Made by a program: the position numbers and the translations under genes
Source: Aridibacter famidurans
Lineage (GTDB): Bacteria; Acidobacteriota; Blastocatellia; Pyrinomonadales; Pyrinomonadaceae
NCBI GenBank assembly: GCA_024103495.1
Contig: JAGFIQ010000030.1
Location: 1 to 64,000, forward strand
Length of the DNA stretch: 64,000 nt
Reading direction: 5' to 3'
The notes under the pieces: model-generated
Told to the model about the DNA's origin: nothing
Seen by the model: only the letters and a program-made list of their open reading frames with translations
Databases searched by the model: none
Shown here: piece after piece, positions 54,544-63,184 of the stretch
How positions within the stretch are numbered: the stretch's first letter is position 1
Layout of the letters: the number at the start of each line of letters is the position of its first letter

Positions 54544-54569
54544 CATCGGCGAAGTTTAGCCCATATTAT
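54540..54569 (+). promoter_or_regulatory. Sigma-70-type promoter for the HU gene
   Basis: -35 TTGACA at 54540-54545, 18-bp spacer, -10 TATTAT at 54564-54569; about 54 bp before the HU start. Confidence 0.8.
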
Positions 54570-54623
54570 CGGAAATCCCGTTAAAGTTATTGGTTTCAAC
54601 ATTTTCACGCAAAGGAAACAGAC

Positions 54624-54902
54624 ATGATCAAGATCGACATCGTGAATCGCGTGGCCGACAAAACGGGAGTGCCCAAACAGAAAGCGGAGCAGGTGGTTGA
54701 CGCGCTTTTTGATGCGATGAAATCGGCACTCGCCGAGGGAAAGAGGATCGAGCTTCGCGGATTCGGCGTTTTCGTCGTGAAGCCCAGAAAACGCGGGATC
54801 GGTAGAAACCCTCGGACCGGCGAAGAAGTACCGATACCGGCGGGGAAGACCATTCGATTCAAACCCGGCAAAGATCTCCAGGCGAAGGCAATAAACTCCT
54901 AG
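54624..54902 (+). CDS. hup: HU family DNA-binding protein
   Basis: 92 aa. The HU/IHF fold is clear: MIKIDIVNRVADKTGVPKQK (helix 1 and turn), LRGFGVFVVKPRKRGIGRNP (~45-64) with the DNA-binding arm RNPRTGEEVPIPAGKTIRFKPGK split by the Pro at its tip. Bends DNA and organises the nucleoid. Strong promoter upstream. Whether it is HU or an IHF-like variant cannot be told. Confidence 0.95.
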   Translation: MIKIDIVNRVADKTGVPKQKAEQVVDALFDAMKSALAEGKRIELRGFGVFVVKPRKRGIGRNPRTGEEVPIPAGKTIRFKPGKDLQAKAINS

Positions 54903-54999
54903 AGAACAGATCCGGAACAGATCGCGAGGAATCGCAAAGCGCAGGTTGAAGCGGTAAAATGATCTGCGGTTTGCGATTTTCTATTTAGCCCCCCTCCAG

Positions 55000-56031
55000 A
55001 TGTCGAATCAGATCCCCCTTCCTCCACAGCCTTTTAAGGAGCCTCGTTCGATGCGCCCGACCGGGAGAACCTGGATTCGCCACATTCTGTTTCTGCTTAT
55101 CACTTTCGTGACCGCTACGATCGCCGGAACGATCGAGCCGTTCGGAAAACTTCCGATCTTCCCCGAGCTCGCGGACGGTACGGCACCCGATTCGTTTCTT
55201 GTCCTGCTTTATCTTCCGGAGTACTACGGGAACCTTGTCGCGAAGGCATTGATCCTGCTCGCGACGGACCCGCCGACGCTCTTCGCGGCGCTGAGCTTTT
55301 CCGTGCCTCTCCTGATCATTCTCACGGCGCACGAGGCCGGTCATTATGTGGCGTGCAGGATCTATCGTGTCCACGCCACCCTGCCGTATTTCATTCCGAC
55401 GCCTCCGCTGATCGGCCCGGCGGGAACGTTCGGGGCTTTCATAAAGATCCTCGCACCGATGCCTTCAAGGAAGGCGGTCTTCGACATAGGCGTCGCGGGC
55501 CCGATCGCAGGATTCGTCGCACTGATCCCCGTTTCGGTGATCGCATTGCTGACGATGACCGAACTTCCCCCGGAAGTAGCTGAATCCCTTAGGGCACAAT
55601 TGTATTTTGCGGATCCTCTGTATATGCAGGGGATGGCGTGGCTGTTCGGGGTAGACCTTAACTTTGTGGTGATGAACGGATTCTACTTCGCGACGTGGAT
55701 GGGTCTGCTTGTCACGGCGCTGAACCTGATTCCGGCGGGCCAGCTGGACGGAGGTCACGCGAACTACGCGATCTTCGGGCCTCTTGTCCATAAATGGACC
55801 GGCGCCGCGGCCTTCGTGCTGATGTCGACCCTCGCGCTTGTGGGTTACTGGTTCTTCAACAGCCCGTCCGGATTTCTGATCGCGGTGCTTTTGGGAGTGA
55901 TGCTGAGGGTGGGGCACCCCAGGCCTTTGAGCACGGAACCTCTGGATATGAAGCGGAAGCTTGTCGCGGTCCTGACGTTTCTGATCTTCGTTGTATGCTT
56001 CGCACCGTTCCCGATCAGGCTGGTGGAATAG
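55000..56031 (+). CDS. Site-2 protease family (M50) membrane metallopeptidase
   Basis: 343 aa with about seven membrane segments. The zinc motif HEAGHY is at ~111-116 (ILTAHEAGHYVACRI); the third ligand Asp is in NLIPAGQLDGGHANYAI (~244-260). PYFIPTPPLIGPAGTFGAFI (~130-149) is typical of the EGY1/YIF-like branch. It cuts within the membrane; substrate unknown, often anti-sigma factors or membrane protein fragments. The start could be the ATG 16 codons later (MRPTGRTW). Confidence 0.92.
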   Translation: MSNQIPLPPQPFKEPRSMRPTGRTWIRHILFLLITFVTATIAGTIEPFGKLPIFPELADGTAPDSFLVLLYLPEYYGNLVAKALILLATDPPTLFAALSFSVPLLIILTAHEAGHYVACRIYRVHATLPYFIPTPPLIGPAGTFGAFIKILAPMPSRKAVFDIGVAGPIAGFVALIPVSVIALLTMTELPPEVAESLRAQLYFADPLYMQGMAWLFGVDLNFVVMNGFYFATWMGLLVTALNLIPAGQLDGGHANYAIFGPLVHKWTGAAAFVLMSTLALVGYWFFNSPSGFLIAVLLGVMLRVGHPRPLSTEPLDMKRKLVAVLTFLIFVVCFAPFPIRLVE

Positions 56032-56331
56032 AAATTCTGGAAGAGCGACAGAGCGGATGTCAGTTGCCCCCCGCTCCAGCTGCCGGCTCGATGCCTTGGC
56101 CTGCTCAAGAAACCATCAGTTGCCCCCCGCTTCGGCGGAGGGATCCGGGAGCCCAAAAAAGTTATGCCGGCTTTAGCCGGCACCTTATATGAAGCGCTGA
56201 GGCGCAGAGCAGTGAGATCGTCACGTGCGAGTTCAATTCAGTACTTACCGACTGGCGTCACGCTATCCTTAAGATCCTATCCATCCTGTTCTTCTTCCAC
56301 TATTCACTATTCACGATTTACGATTCACGAC
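56032..56331. repeat. Repeat-filled gap, no gene
   Basis: CAGTTGCCCCCCGCT occurs twice (56063 and 56119). A hairpin ATGCCGGCTTTAGCCGGCAC lies at 56164-56183. At 56309-56336 a run of ATTCAC/GATTCACGA 7-mers ends in the stop codon of the next minus-strand gene. Confidence 0.6.
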
Positions 56332-57393
56332 TCACGACGTCGCTGCCGCCGGCAGAAGCCCCCTGATCTCCTTCACGACCCTCTGCACATCTGCGTCGTC
56401 TCCCAACGAGATCATGAACAGGTCGTAGCTCGTCTTGAAACAGACCATTCCGTTCCCGAAGAACCATACGCCTTCAAGCAGGGGGTTTCCGCCAAGCAGC
56501 CAATCGATCGGCGCGCCGGTTATCGTCTTCGGATTGATAACGTTTGTCATCATCACGGCACCGGATGCGAACGAGAATGCTCCAAGCAGAGGCGCGCCGA
56601 CGTACTTCGCGATGTCGCGCTCGAACTTAAGCTTCTCGGCGTCGGCCTTCGTTAGTTTGCCTTCGGCGATCAGCCTTTCCTGCTCTTTCAGGTGATCGTT
56701 AAAAAGTCCCGACAGTTTCTTGACGGACCATGCAGGGATCGCGGAATTGAAGAACCAATGCGAACTGAGGCCGGTGAACACGACGCCGAGCCCTGCGCCG
56801 ACGACGACCGAGGCACCGGTAGCGGCGGCCTGAGCCGGGCTTTCAAGCACCCAGTCGCGGGTGCGCCTGGCCGCTCGGAAAGTAGAATCGATCGTTCGCG
56901 TCCAGCTGATGCCGAGGCCCAGCGCTCCTGTCACGCGAGACGCGGTGGACTCAACCGTCCTCCTCGTCTCGCCGAAGAACTCCCCCGCCTTCTTGCTCGC
57001 CCCCTTGAACACGTCTTCGGCGCTGCGCGATGCCGTATCGAACACGTCGCCCGCAGCTTCCTCAGCGGCCTCGCGAACCGGTTCGCTCGCTTCCCAGGCT
57101 TTCTTCGCCGATTCTCTGGCGGTCTTCTCCGCAGACCGGAAGGTCTTTTCCGCAGCGTCGTAGGTGTCTTCGGCCGCTTTCACCGCGTGCTTTCCGCGCT
57201 CGCTTTTCTCGGCTTCCTTCTTCAGGCGGTCGACGCCGCCCTTCACCGTGTCGGCGCCTTTCTTCGCGGTATCGCGGGCCGTCTTGACGCCCTCGCCAAG
57301 CCGGTCGGAAATTCCGAACTGGTCATCGATCTCCGACGCCCTCCGCCGGGCTTCCTTCTGGATCTCTTCAAGTTTCTTCTTGTACTCTGACAT
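56332..57393 (-). CDS. Helical Lys/Ala/Glu-rich protein with C-terminal membrane region, unknown function
   Basis: 353 aa from the ATG at 57393 (GAGGTGA upstream). Residues 1-170 are almost wholly amphipathic helix with an 11-residue flavour (KTARDTAKKGADTVKGGVDR, KAAEDTYDAAEKTFRSAEKT), like LEA or apolipoprotein-type surface-binding helices. Residues ~185-215 and ~260-330 contain hydrophobic segments (AAATGASVVVGAGLGVVFTG, GAPLLGAFSFASGAVMMTNV). No named family. Single gene; the stop comes from a short TGA-rich repeat. Confidence 0.7.
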   Translation of the reverse strand: MSEYKKKLEEIQKEARRRASEIDDQFGISDRLGEGVKTARDTAKKGADTVKGGVDRLKKEAEKSERGKHAVKAAEDTYDAAEKTFRSAEKTARESAKKAWEASEPVREAAEEAAGDVFDTASRSAEDVFKGASKKAGEFFGETRRTVESTASRVTGALGLGISWTRTIDSTFRAARRTRDWVLESPAQAAATGASVVVGAGLGVVFTGLSSHWFFNSAIPAWSVKKLSGLFNDHLKEQERLIAEGKLTKADAEKLKFERDIAKYVGAPLLGAFSFASGAVMMTNVINPKTITGAPIDWLLGGNPLLEGVWFFGNGMVCFKTSYDLFMISLGDDADVQRVVKEIRGLLPAAATS

Positions 57394-58328
57394 CTTCAAT
57401 CACCTCAATGGTTTCCGCTGCTGAGTCTACGGTATCACGGGACGAAATGTTCGCGTGGGAACTACCGTGCGCCGGGGAGATTATACCAAACTGTGAGCAG
57501 TGAGCCGTTTGGCCTGCACACTTGTGGGCGGGACCAAGCAGTGAGCGGTGAGCAGGAAGAAGTGAAGAGTACGGGCGGGGGTTATACCAGATCCCAACAG
57601 TCACACAGGAAACCGCCCCGTTTAGAGCAGCGCTTTGCGCTGCATTGAGCGCGAAGCGCGAACCCTGGCAAGCGTCGTGAGCCGAGGCGGCACCCTGAGT
57701 GTGAGCGAGGGCTACCGAAGATAGTTCCAGGTTCAATGTTCAAAGGAGAATCCGGAAGGTAGCAGTCCGAATCACGCAATCGCCTTGCGATGCGCGGACG
57801 ATGCGACGAACCTGTCCGGTGATTCGGTTAAGGAGATTGTGTATCTTCGCCTATCAATTCAGTTCTTACCGGGGAAAACGCGTCAGAGTTCAAGCTACAG
57901 CTTGTCTTCCCATCAACCACGAACAAGCTGAAGCTTGAACTCTGACGCGTTCCCTTCCGTCCTCAATTCATATCAGCGCGCTACAGGCCTGCCGCGCCGA
58001 TGGCGCTGACCTCGGTAATGAAAGTACCGAATTCATCGTTAGCGTCAAGTAGGTCCGTAACACAGATGCGACTCGGACAACTCCGCGAACTCGGATAACT
58101 CGCCAAACTTATCTACGCCGCTACGCGGGCTACAGACATTTGGCTCCTATGGAGCCGAAGATCCCGGGTGCATCTCGTTGCTATTAACATTTCGCGCCGA
58201 TGGCGCTTTTCATTGGTCAATGAGCATTGATCATTGTTCACTGCTCACCGCACACCGCTCACTGCTTCCTGCTCACTGCCCACTGCTTACCGCTCACCGC
58301 TCACCGTCTTCTGCTATACTGTCCCGCG
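57394..58328. repeat. Long non-coding gap with mixed repeats
   Basis: 935 bp without a credible gene. Contents: GAGCAGTGAGC-type arrays (57490-57555), a GCATTGAGCGCGAAGCGCGA motif (57643), a copy of the alaS-insert repeat (57685-57711, AGGCGGCACCCTGAGTGTGA), the 28-bp inverted repeat at 57878-57950, two partial CTACAGACAT ends (57970 and 58130), and a CACTGCTCACCGC array (58240-58310) just before yacG. Confidence 0.7.
57878..57950. repeat. Inverted repeat with 28-bp arms (27/28 match)
   Basis: Left arm ACGCGTCAGAGTTCAAGCTA then CAGCTTGT; right arm ACAAGCTGAAGCTTGAACTC then TGACGCGT; 17-nt loop. Not part of a gene and not followed by a T run. Confidence 0.93.
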
Positions 58329-58535
58329 ATGCCTTTGGTGAAATGTCCACGGTGCGGCGAACGCACGGAATACAGGGGAAACGAACACAGGCCGTTCTGC
58401 AGCGAACGGTGCAAACTTCTTGATTTCGGCGCCTGGGCGGACGGCGAATACTCCCTGCCCGCCGAACCGTCTTCCCTCTCCGAAGAGGACATCGAAGCGG
58501 TCGAGAGGGCGCGGCTGCATCGCAGCGCAAACTGA
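58329..58535 (+). CDS. yacG: DNA gyrase inhibitor / zinc-finger protein YacG
   Basis: 68 aa, normal length. Four-Cys zinc site: CPRCG (6-10) and FCSERCKLLDFGAWADGEYS (24-43), the latter diagnostic of YacG. In E. coli the protein binds GyrB and inhibits gyrase. The C-terminus (EEDIEAVERARLHRSAN) is acidic. The gene is followed 2 bp later by a small membrane protein. Confidence 0.93.
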   Translation: MPLVKCPRCGERTEYRGNEHRPFCSERCKLLDFGAWADGEYSLPAEPSSLSEEDIEAVERARLHRSAN

Positions 58536-58537
58536 AT

Positions 58538-58720
58538 ATGGAAATCGCGGCAGTGATCTTCGTGCTCGTTATGCTCGGGATCGCATTCATTTCGTTCCGG
58601 GTCCTCAAACGCACGGTAAAGCTCGCTTTCAGATTGCTTCTCGTGCTGGTACTGCTGCTCGCAGCGGCGACAGGCGCGGTCGCGCTTCTGTACTTTGGCG
58701 GTCTGCTGCCCGGCCAATGA
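58538..58720 (+). CDS. Small two-helix membrane protein
   Basis: 60 aa: helix ~3-22 (IAAVIFVLVMLGIAFISF), basic turn RVLKRTVK, helix ~31-53 (FRLLLVLVLLLAAATGAVAL). It begins 2 bp after yacG and precedes the MFS gene by 32 bp, so an operon yacG-this-MFS is likely. No family recognised; coding status rests on context and the sharp membrane pattern. Confidence 0.6.
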   Translation: MEIAAVIFVLVMLGIAFISFRVLKRTVKLAFRLLLVLVLLLAAATGAVALLYFGGLLPGQ

Positions 58721-58752
58721 AGGACGCACCAGCCGAAACCTGATCCCACAAA

Positions 58753-59985
58753 ATGCTGACGAAAGCCCGATCGTACCTCAGGCGCTACAAGGGCCTTTCC
58801 CGCAACGTCCTCGCGCTCAGCGCGGTCAGCCTTCTCAACGACACTTCCAGCGAGATAATCTATCCGTTGCTTCCCGCATTTCTTGCCATCACGCTCGGAG
58901 CGACGCCATTCGCGATCGGATTGATCGAGGGCTTTGCCGAATCGCTTGCCAGCCTCCTCAAGCTCTTCTCCGGATATTTGAGTGACAAGCTCGACCGACG
59001 CAAGCTTCCCGTCTTCGCGGGCTACGCCCTTGCGAGTGTCGTCCGGCCGCTTCTTGCCTTCGTCACGAGCTGGCAGCAGGTCCTCGCCGTGCGTGTCGCA
59101 GACAGGGTCGGAAAGGGAATACGCGTCGCTCCAAGGGACGCTCTGCTCGCAGTAAGCACAAAGCCTTCGAAGCGCGGGCTGGCATTCGGTTTCAATCGTG
59201 CGGCGGATCATCTCGGAGCCGTGCTCGGACCCCTCGCCGCTTTCGGGCTGCTCTATTTGCTCGCCAACGATCCTGCCAACCCTACGGCGGACGACTACCG
59301 CGAACTATTCCTGTACGCGGCGATCCCCGTCGCGGTCGGATTGTTCATCATCATCTTCTTTGTTCACGACAAGGAAGCGACGTTGAGGGCGGCCAGGATC
59401 CGGCAGGAGCCGCTTCATCTTTCGCTTAGGGGCTTCGACGCCAACTTCCTGCGGTTCCTGATCATCATCGCGCTCTTTACACTTTCGAACTCGACCGACG
59501 CGTTCCTTCTTCTGAGGGCTCAGCAGGCGGGGATCTCGCTCCAGCTGCTGCCGCTTCTATGGATGGCGCTGCATTTATCAAAGGTCCTTAGTTCGCTCGT
59601 CTTCGGCGACCTTTCGGACCGCGTCGGCCGCAGAAAGCTGATCTTCGCCGGCTGGATCGTCTATGCGCTCGTATATTGCGGCTTCGCATTCGTTTCCGCG
59701 CCGTGGCAGGCGCTCGCGCTGTTCGTGCTGTACGGCGTGTATTTCGGGCTCACTGAAGGGGTGGAGAAGGCACTTGTTGCGGATCTTGTGCCCGAAGAAA
59801 AGCGCGGCACCGCCTACGGCTTGTACAACCTCGCGTTCGGGATCACGGTCTTCCCGGCTTCGCTTCTGTTCGGATATCTCTGGACCTCTTACAACTCCGC
59901 GACCGCGTTCCTTGTAAGCGCATCGGTCTCGTTGGCCGCGGCGCTGCTGCTTCTGACCGTGAAGAACCCGCACTTCGGTAAATGA
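58753..59985 (+). CDS. Major facilitator superfamily transporter
   Basis: 410 aa with about twelve membrane helices in two halves. SLLNDTSSEIIYPLLPAFLA (~27-46) and GYLSDKLDRRKLPV (~74-87; the MFS loop 2-3 motif), VADRVGKGIRVAPRDAL (~114-130), GFNRAADHLGAVLGP (~143-157) resemble the fosmidomycin/metabolite efflux branch also found in Nre/YfkL-like permeases. Substrate unknown. Confidence 0.9.
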   Translation: MLTKARSYLRRYKGLSRNVLALSAVSLLNDTSSEIIYPLLPAFLAITLGATPFAIGLIEGFAESLASLLKLFSGYLSDKLDRRKLPVFAGYALASVVRPLLAFVTSWQQVLAVRVADRVGKGIRVAPRDALLAVSTKPSKRGLAFGFNRAADHLGAVLGPLAAFGLLYLLANDPANPTADDYRELFLYAAIPVAVGLFIIIFFVHDKEATLRAARIRQEPLHLSLRGFDANFLRFLIIIALFTLSNSTDAFLLLRAQQAGISLQLLPLLWMALHLSKVLSSLVFGDLSDRVGRRKLIFAGWIVYALVYCGFAFVSAPWQALALFVLYGVYFGLTEGVEKALVADLVPEEKRGTAYGLYNLAFGITVFPASLLFGYLWTSYNSATAFLVSASVSLAAALLLLTVKNPHFGK

Positions 59986-60048
59986 CAATCGCGTTCCCAT
60001 CGCTTAACCTCGATAGACGAACGGCTTCTGCCGGAAGAGGATCTCGAA

Positions 60049-60474
60049 ATGAACGACGAAATGGACCTGACGCCGGTAAATTTGCAGGAACTGGACATAA
60101 GATCGACGCCTCGAGAGGAAATGGGCCTTTTTCCGCTCGATACGTTCGATTACGAATACAAGGGATCGAAGGTGTGGATCGACTTCGAGATCCCCGAGTT
60201 CACGGCTATCTGCCCGTTCTCGGACTTCCCGGACTTTGCGACGATCCGGCTGAGCTATGTCCCGAACGAGCGGTGCGTGGAGCTCAAGAGCCTGAAGCTT
60301 TACATAAACTCCTTCCGCGATGTGAAGATCTTTCACGAACATGTAGTAAACGTGATCAAGGAGGATTTTGTCGCGGCGTGCGATCCCCTGAAACTGGAGA
60401 TCACAGGGGATTTCAACGTGCGCGGGAACATTAAGACCGTCGTGCGGACGAAGTACGAAAAGAAAAGGTCCTGA
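60049..60474 (+). CDS. queF: NADPH-dependent 7-cyano-7-deazaguanine reductase QueF (type I)
   Basis: 141 aa, typical of the short, unimodular QueF. Active-site Cys in [14 protein letters not shown] (~49-62); QueF motif [14 protein letters not shown] (~78-91) which binds NADPH; Glu-His in FHEHVVNVI (~95-103). It reduces preQ0 to preQ1 in queuosine biosynthesis. Other queuosine genes are not in the window. A perfect hairpin overlaps its stop. Confidence 0.95.
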   Translation: MNDEMDLTPVNLQELDIRSTPREEMGLFPLDTFDYEYKGSKVWIDFEIPEFTAICPFSDFPDFATIRLSYVPNERCVELKSLKLYINSFRDVKIFHEHVVNVIKEDFVAACDPLKLEITGDFNVRGNIKTVVRTKYEKKRS

Positions 60475-60494
60475 CCGGAATTCCGGCCAGGACC
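60467..60494. terminator. Hairpin shared by convergent queF and carD
   Basis: GGTCCTGACCGGAATTCCGG then CCAGGACC; a 13-14 bp stem centred on GAATTC. It overlaps the queF stop and is followed by TTAAAG, so the U-tract is poor; it may work as a bidirectional terminator or a pause. Confidence 0.6.
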
Positions 60495-60515
60495 TTAAAG
60501 ATCTTTGCGGCGGAC

Positions 60516-61085
60516 TCAGTGGCCCTTCTTCTTTGGGTTGCCCTTTGCCTTCGCTTCTTCCTTTTCCTCTTCTTTCTCAAGCACCGCGCTGTGGTGTCCG
60601 CAGGCGGCCACGATAAGCTTCTCGACCTTCTTCTCGATCTTCTTCTCGCTGCCGTCCTCCGCGCTCCGGAGCTCGGAAACGATAAGGAACTTGGCTTTCT
60701 CAAGCAGGCTCTGCTCGCGGAACGAAAGTTTCTTCTCGGTGCTGAGATACGTCAACTTCTTGAGCACGTCAGCCGCTTCGAAGATGTCGCCCGACTGGAG
60801 CTTTTCGTTGAACTCCCTTGAGCGGACCTTCCAGTCGCTCGAGACCTTGTCAAAATCTTCTCCGAGATAATCCAAAAGGCTTTTGCACTGCTTGGTTCCG
60901 ATTATGGGACGGAGGCCGACTGCTTCGGCGTTAGCGGTGGGCACGAAGATCGTTGAGTTGTCGCTCAATACCCGCAGTGAGTAAAACTTCATCTGATTGC
61001 CTGCGATCGATTTCTTTTCGATGTCCTCGACCATGCAGACTCCCTGGTTCGGATAGGAGACCTTCTGTCCAACGCTGAGTTCCAT
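60516..61085 (-). CDS. carD: CarD family transcription regulator
   Basis: 189 aa with a good Shine-Dalgarno (GGAGGAAAG). Residues 1-60 are the RNA polymerase-interacting Tudor-like domain (VGQKVSYPNQGVCMVEDIEK, FYSLRVLSDNSTIFVP), residues 70-150 the helical DNA-contacting domain. CarD binds the RNAP beta subunit and stabilises open promoters, acting widely on rRNA and housekeeping promoters. The Lys/Glu-rich tail (KEEEKEEAKAKGNPKKKGH) is longer than usual. Confidence 0.93.
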   Translation of the reverse strand: MELSVGQKVSYPNQGVCMVEDIEKKSIAGNQMKFYSLRVLSDNSTIFVPTANAEAVGLRPIIGTKQCKSLLDYLGEDFDKVSSDWKVRSREFNEKLQSGDIFEAADVLKKLTYLSTEKKLSFREQSLLEKAKFLIVSELRSAEDGSEKKIEKKVEKLIVAACGHHSAVLEKEEEKEEAKAKGNPKKKGH

Positions 61086-61183
61086 ATTCTTTCCTCCACT
61101 CGAGTTCTTTACGCGGCAAAAATGAGGGGGTGCGGACCTGAAAATACCGATCCGCCTTTTGGGCTAAATGCTTGAATAGAGTA

Positions 61184-61212
61184 ATTATAGCACAAAATTG
61201 CGGGCTTCCGAA
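61184..61212 (-). promoter_or_regulatory. Sigma-70-type promoter for carD
   Basis: On the minus strand: -35-like TTCGGA (61212-61207; only three matches to TTGACA), exactly 17-bp spacer, perfect -10 TATAAT (61189-61184). About 100 bp before the carD start, leaving a long untranslated leader. Confidence 0.65.
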
Positions 61213-61251
61213 GGATTTTTTCCGGAGGGGTCCCGAGAGGACGTGAACGGG

Positions 61252-62328
61252 TCAATCGTCAGCCTTGGGAAGCTCGATCCTGAAGGTCGAGCCCTCTCCC
61301 AGGACGGACGATACGGTGACCTCGCCACCGTGCAGCCTCGCGAGATGCTTGACGATGGCGAGTCCGAGACCGGTTCCGCCCACCTCCCTGGTCCGCGCGC
61401 GGTCGATCCTGTAAAACCGCTCGAAGATCCTCTGGAGGTGTTCGCGCAGGATGCCTTCGCCGGTGTCCGACACCTCGATGATCTGGCTTTCCGGAGAATC
61501 GACGCAGCGCACTGTCACCGTTCCTTCGGCCGAGTTGAACTTGATCGCGTTGTCGATGAGGTTCGTGAGCATCTGCTCGAGCCGGATAATGTCGGCGTAC
61601 ACACGGACGCCGGGTTCGATCTCGTTCACGAGATAAATGTCGCGTTCCTCGGCCTTCGCCGAAAGGCTCGCGAACACCTCGCGCACAAGGCCGTTCAGGT
61701 CGAGTTTCTTGGGCTCGATGCGCACGTTCCCCGATTCGATCGAAGAAAGCTCGGAGATGTCGTCGATCAGGTGCCGCATACGTTCGGCATTCTTGCGAAT
61801 GACCGAAAGGAACCGGCGTTTGTTCGCGTCGTCGTCGATGGCGCCGTCCTCGAGCGTTTCGACGAAGGCGAGGATCGAGGTGAGGGGAGTCCGGAGCTCG
61901 TGCGAGATGTTTGAAAGAAAGACCTGCCGGACACGCTCAAGATGCTCGATCTGGGTGATATCGTAGAAGACCCCTATCGCCCTTCTCGCGTCTTCCGCTT
62001 CAAACGGGACGACACGAACCTCATACACTTTTCGGTCCTGATCGATCAGCTCGATCCTTACGACCGAAGACTTGCCGTTCTTCAGCGCCCGGTCGAACGC
62101 CTCGTGAAGGCCGAAGTCCCGTATCACTTCGGTGATCCGTTTTCCCACCAAAGGTTCATCTTTTCGGGCGAACGCGAGGCGGGCGGGTTCATTGGCGGAA
62201 AGGACACGCAGGTTGTCGGAAACGATGATAAGGCTTTCCCGAAGCGCGTCCAGCACGCCGGAAGGATCGGGCCGTTCGGGTTCGGGATCGGCGTCGGTCT
62301 TTGTGAAGAGGGTCCCCAGCAAGGTCAT
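61252..62328 (-). CDS. phoR: PAS-containing sensor histidine kinase, PhoR-like
   Basis: 358 aa from the ATG at 62328 (a longer version reaching 62394 would overlap the regulator). No membrane segment is seen at the N-terminus, unusual for PhoR. Residues ~20-130 form a PAS domain (LDALRESLIIVSDNLRVLSA). HisKA: FLSNISHELRTPLTSILAFV (~137-156), phospho-His in SHELRTP. HATPase: N box LIDNAIKFN, G1 DTGEGI, G2 GGTGLGLAIVKH. It should phosphorylate the response regulator encoded just upstream. Confidence 0.9.
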   Translation of the reverse strand: MTLLGTLFTKTDADPEPERPDPSGVLDALRESLIIVSDNLRVLSANEPARLAFARKDEPLVGKRITEVIRDFGLHEAFDRALKNGKSSVVRIELIDQDRKVYEVRVVPFEAEDARRAIGVFYDITQIEHLERVRQVFLSNISHELRTPLTSILAFVETLEDGAIDDDANKRRFLSVIRKNAERMRHLIDDISELSSIESGNVRIEPKKLDLNGLVREVFASLSAKAEERDIYLVNEIEPGVRVYADIIRLEQMLTNLIDNAIKFNSAEGTVTVRCVDSPESQIIEVSDTGEGILREHLQRIFERFYRIDRARTREVGGTGLGLAIVKHLARLHGGEVTVSSVLGEGSTFRIELPKADD

Positions 62329-62359
62329 AATGCAGATCAGGCGGCCCTGCGGCCCGGCT

Positions 62360-63049
62360 TCAGGCCTTGAAGCCGACAAATCTATAGCCGACACCGACGA
62401 CGGTCTCGATGCAGTCTCCGCATTCGCCGAGTTTTTGCCGAAGACGCCTTATGTGAACGTCCAGCGTTCTCGTGTCGCCGAAGTAGCTGTATCCCCAGAC
62501 ATTGTCGAGCAGGTTCTGGCGGGTCGCAACCCGGCCCGTGTTCTTGGTCAGATAACTGAGAAGCGTGAACTCCTTGCGTGTAAGCCTGACCTCGTCGCCG
62601 TCGCAGTACACCCGCATATCGACGAAATCTACGCTCAGGCGGCCGTCCTCGTACTTCTGAACAGAGTCGGAATCCACGCGGCGAAGCACCGCCCTGACTC
62701 TCGCGATGACCTCTTTCACCGAAAAAGGCTTAGTAATGTAATCGTCCGCGCCGGTATCGAGGCCTTCGATCTTGTCGCCTTCGGCCGCCTTTGCCGTTAG
62801 CATGATCACCGGCATTTTCTTTGTTAGAGGCTCGCGGCGAAGCCTTCTGCAGAGCTCGACGCCGGACATGCCGGGGAGCATCAGGTCAAGGAGCAGAAGC
62901 GAAGGAGCGCGATTCTCATCGAGGGCCATTCTGAGTCCCTTCTCGCCCGATTCGGCGATCCTTACCTTGAAGCCCTCCCGTTCGAAGTTGTAACGGAGAC
63001 TCTCGGCGATGTCCGCCTCGTCCTCGACAATCAAAATATAGTGCTTCAT
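62360..63049 (-). CDS. phoB: OmpR/PhoB-type response regulator
   Basis: 229 aa. Receiver domain ~1-120: acidic pocket VEDEADI, phospho-Asp in LLLLDLMLPGMSG (~51-63), Thr in MLTAKA, Lys in ITKPFS. Winged helix ~130-225: LTRKEFTLLSYLTKNTGRVA, WGYSYFGDTRTLDVHIRRLR and VVGVGYRF. Most similar by pattern to PhoB, the regulator of phosphate starvation. It precedes phoR by 31 bp on the same strand; a set of direct repeats lies upstream. Confidence 0.92.
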   Translation of the reverse strand: MKHYILIVEDEADIAESLRYNFEREGFKVRIAESGEKGLRMALDENRAPSLLLLDLMLPGMSGVELCRRLRREPLTKKMPVIMLTAKAAEGDKIEGLDTGADDYITKPFSVKEVIARVRAVLRRVDSDSVQKYEDGRLSVDFVDMRVYCDGDEVRLTRKEFTLLSYLTKNTGRVATRQNLLDNVWGYSYFGDTRTLDVHIRRLRQKLGECGDCIETVVGVGYRFVGFKA

Positions 63050-63140
63050 AAATCACCGCGAAGGCGTCGGATACAGCTTGGCCCGGGACCCTTTCAGATC
63101 AAGCTCCAAGCTTATTTCGTGTGACTTAACTGCACTTTAC

Positions 63141-63173
63141 GAAAATGTGAACAAAGTGTTAATTGTGTAACAG
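63141..63173 (-). promoter_or_regulatory. Candidate Pho box upstream of the phoB-like gene
   Basis: Read on the minus strand: CTGTTACACAA, TTAACACTTTG, TTCACATTTTC, three degenerate repeats with an 11-bp period, followed by weaker GTAAAGTGCAG and TTAAGTCACAC. PhoB and PhoP boxes are 11-bp direct repeats (CTGTCAT-N4 and TTAACA-N5 respectively). The position, about 90 bp before the start, fits autoregulation. Confidence 0.55.
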
Positions 63174-63184
63174 GTATTCCGGTT

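Noticed and set aside
57394..58328. Hidden small genes
   Set aside because: Reading frames up to 120 codons exist but run through repeats and show no start context, domain or normal composition.
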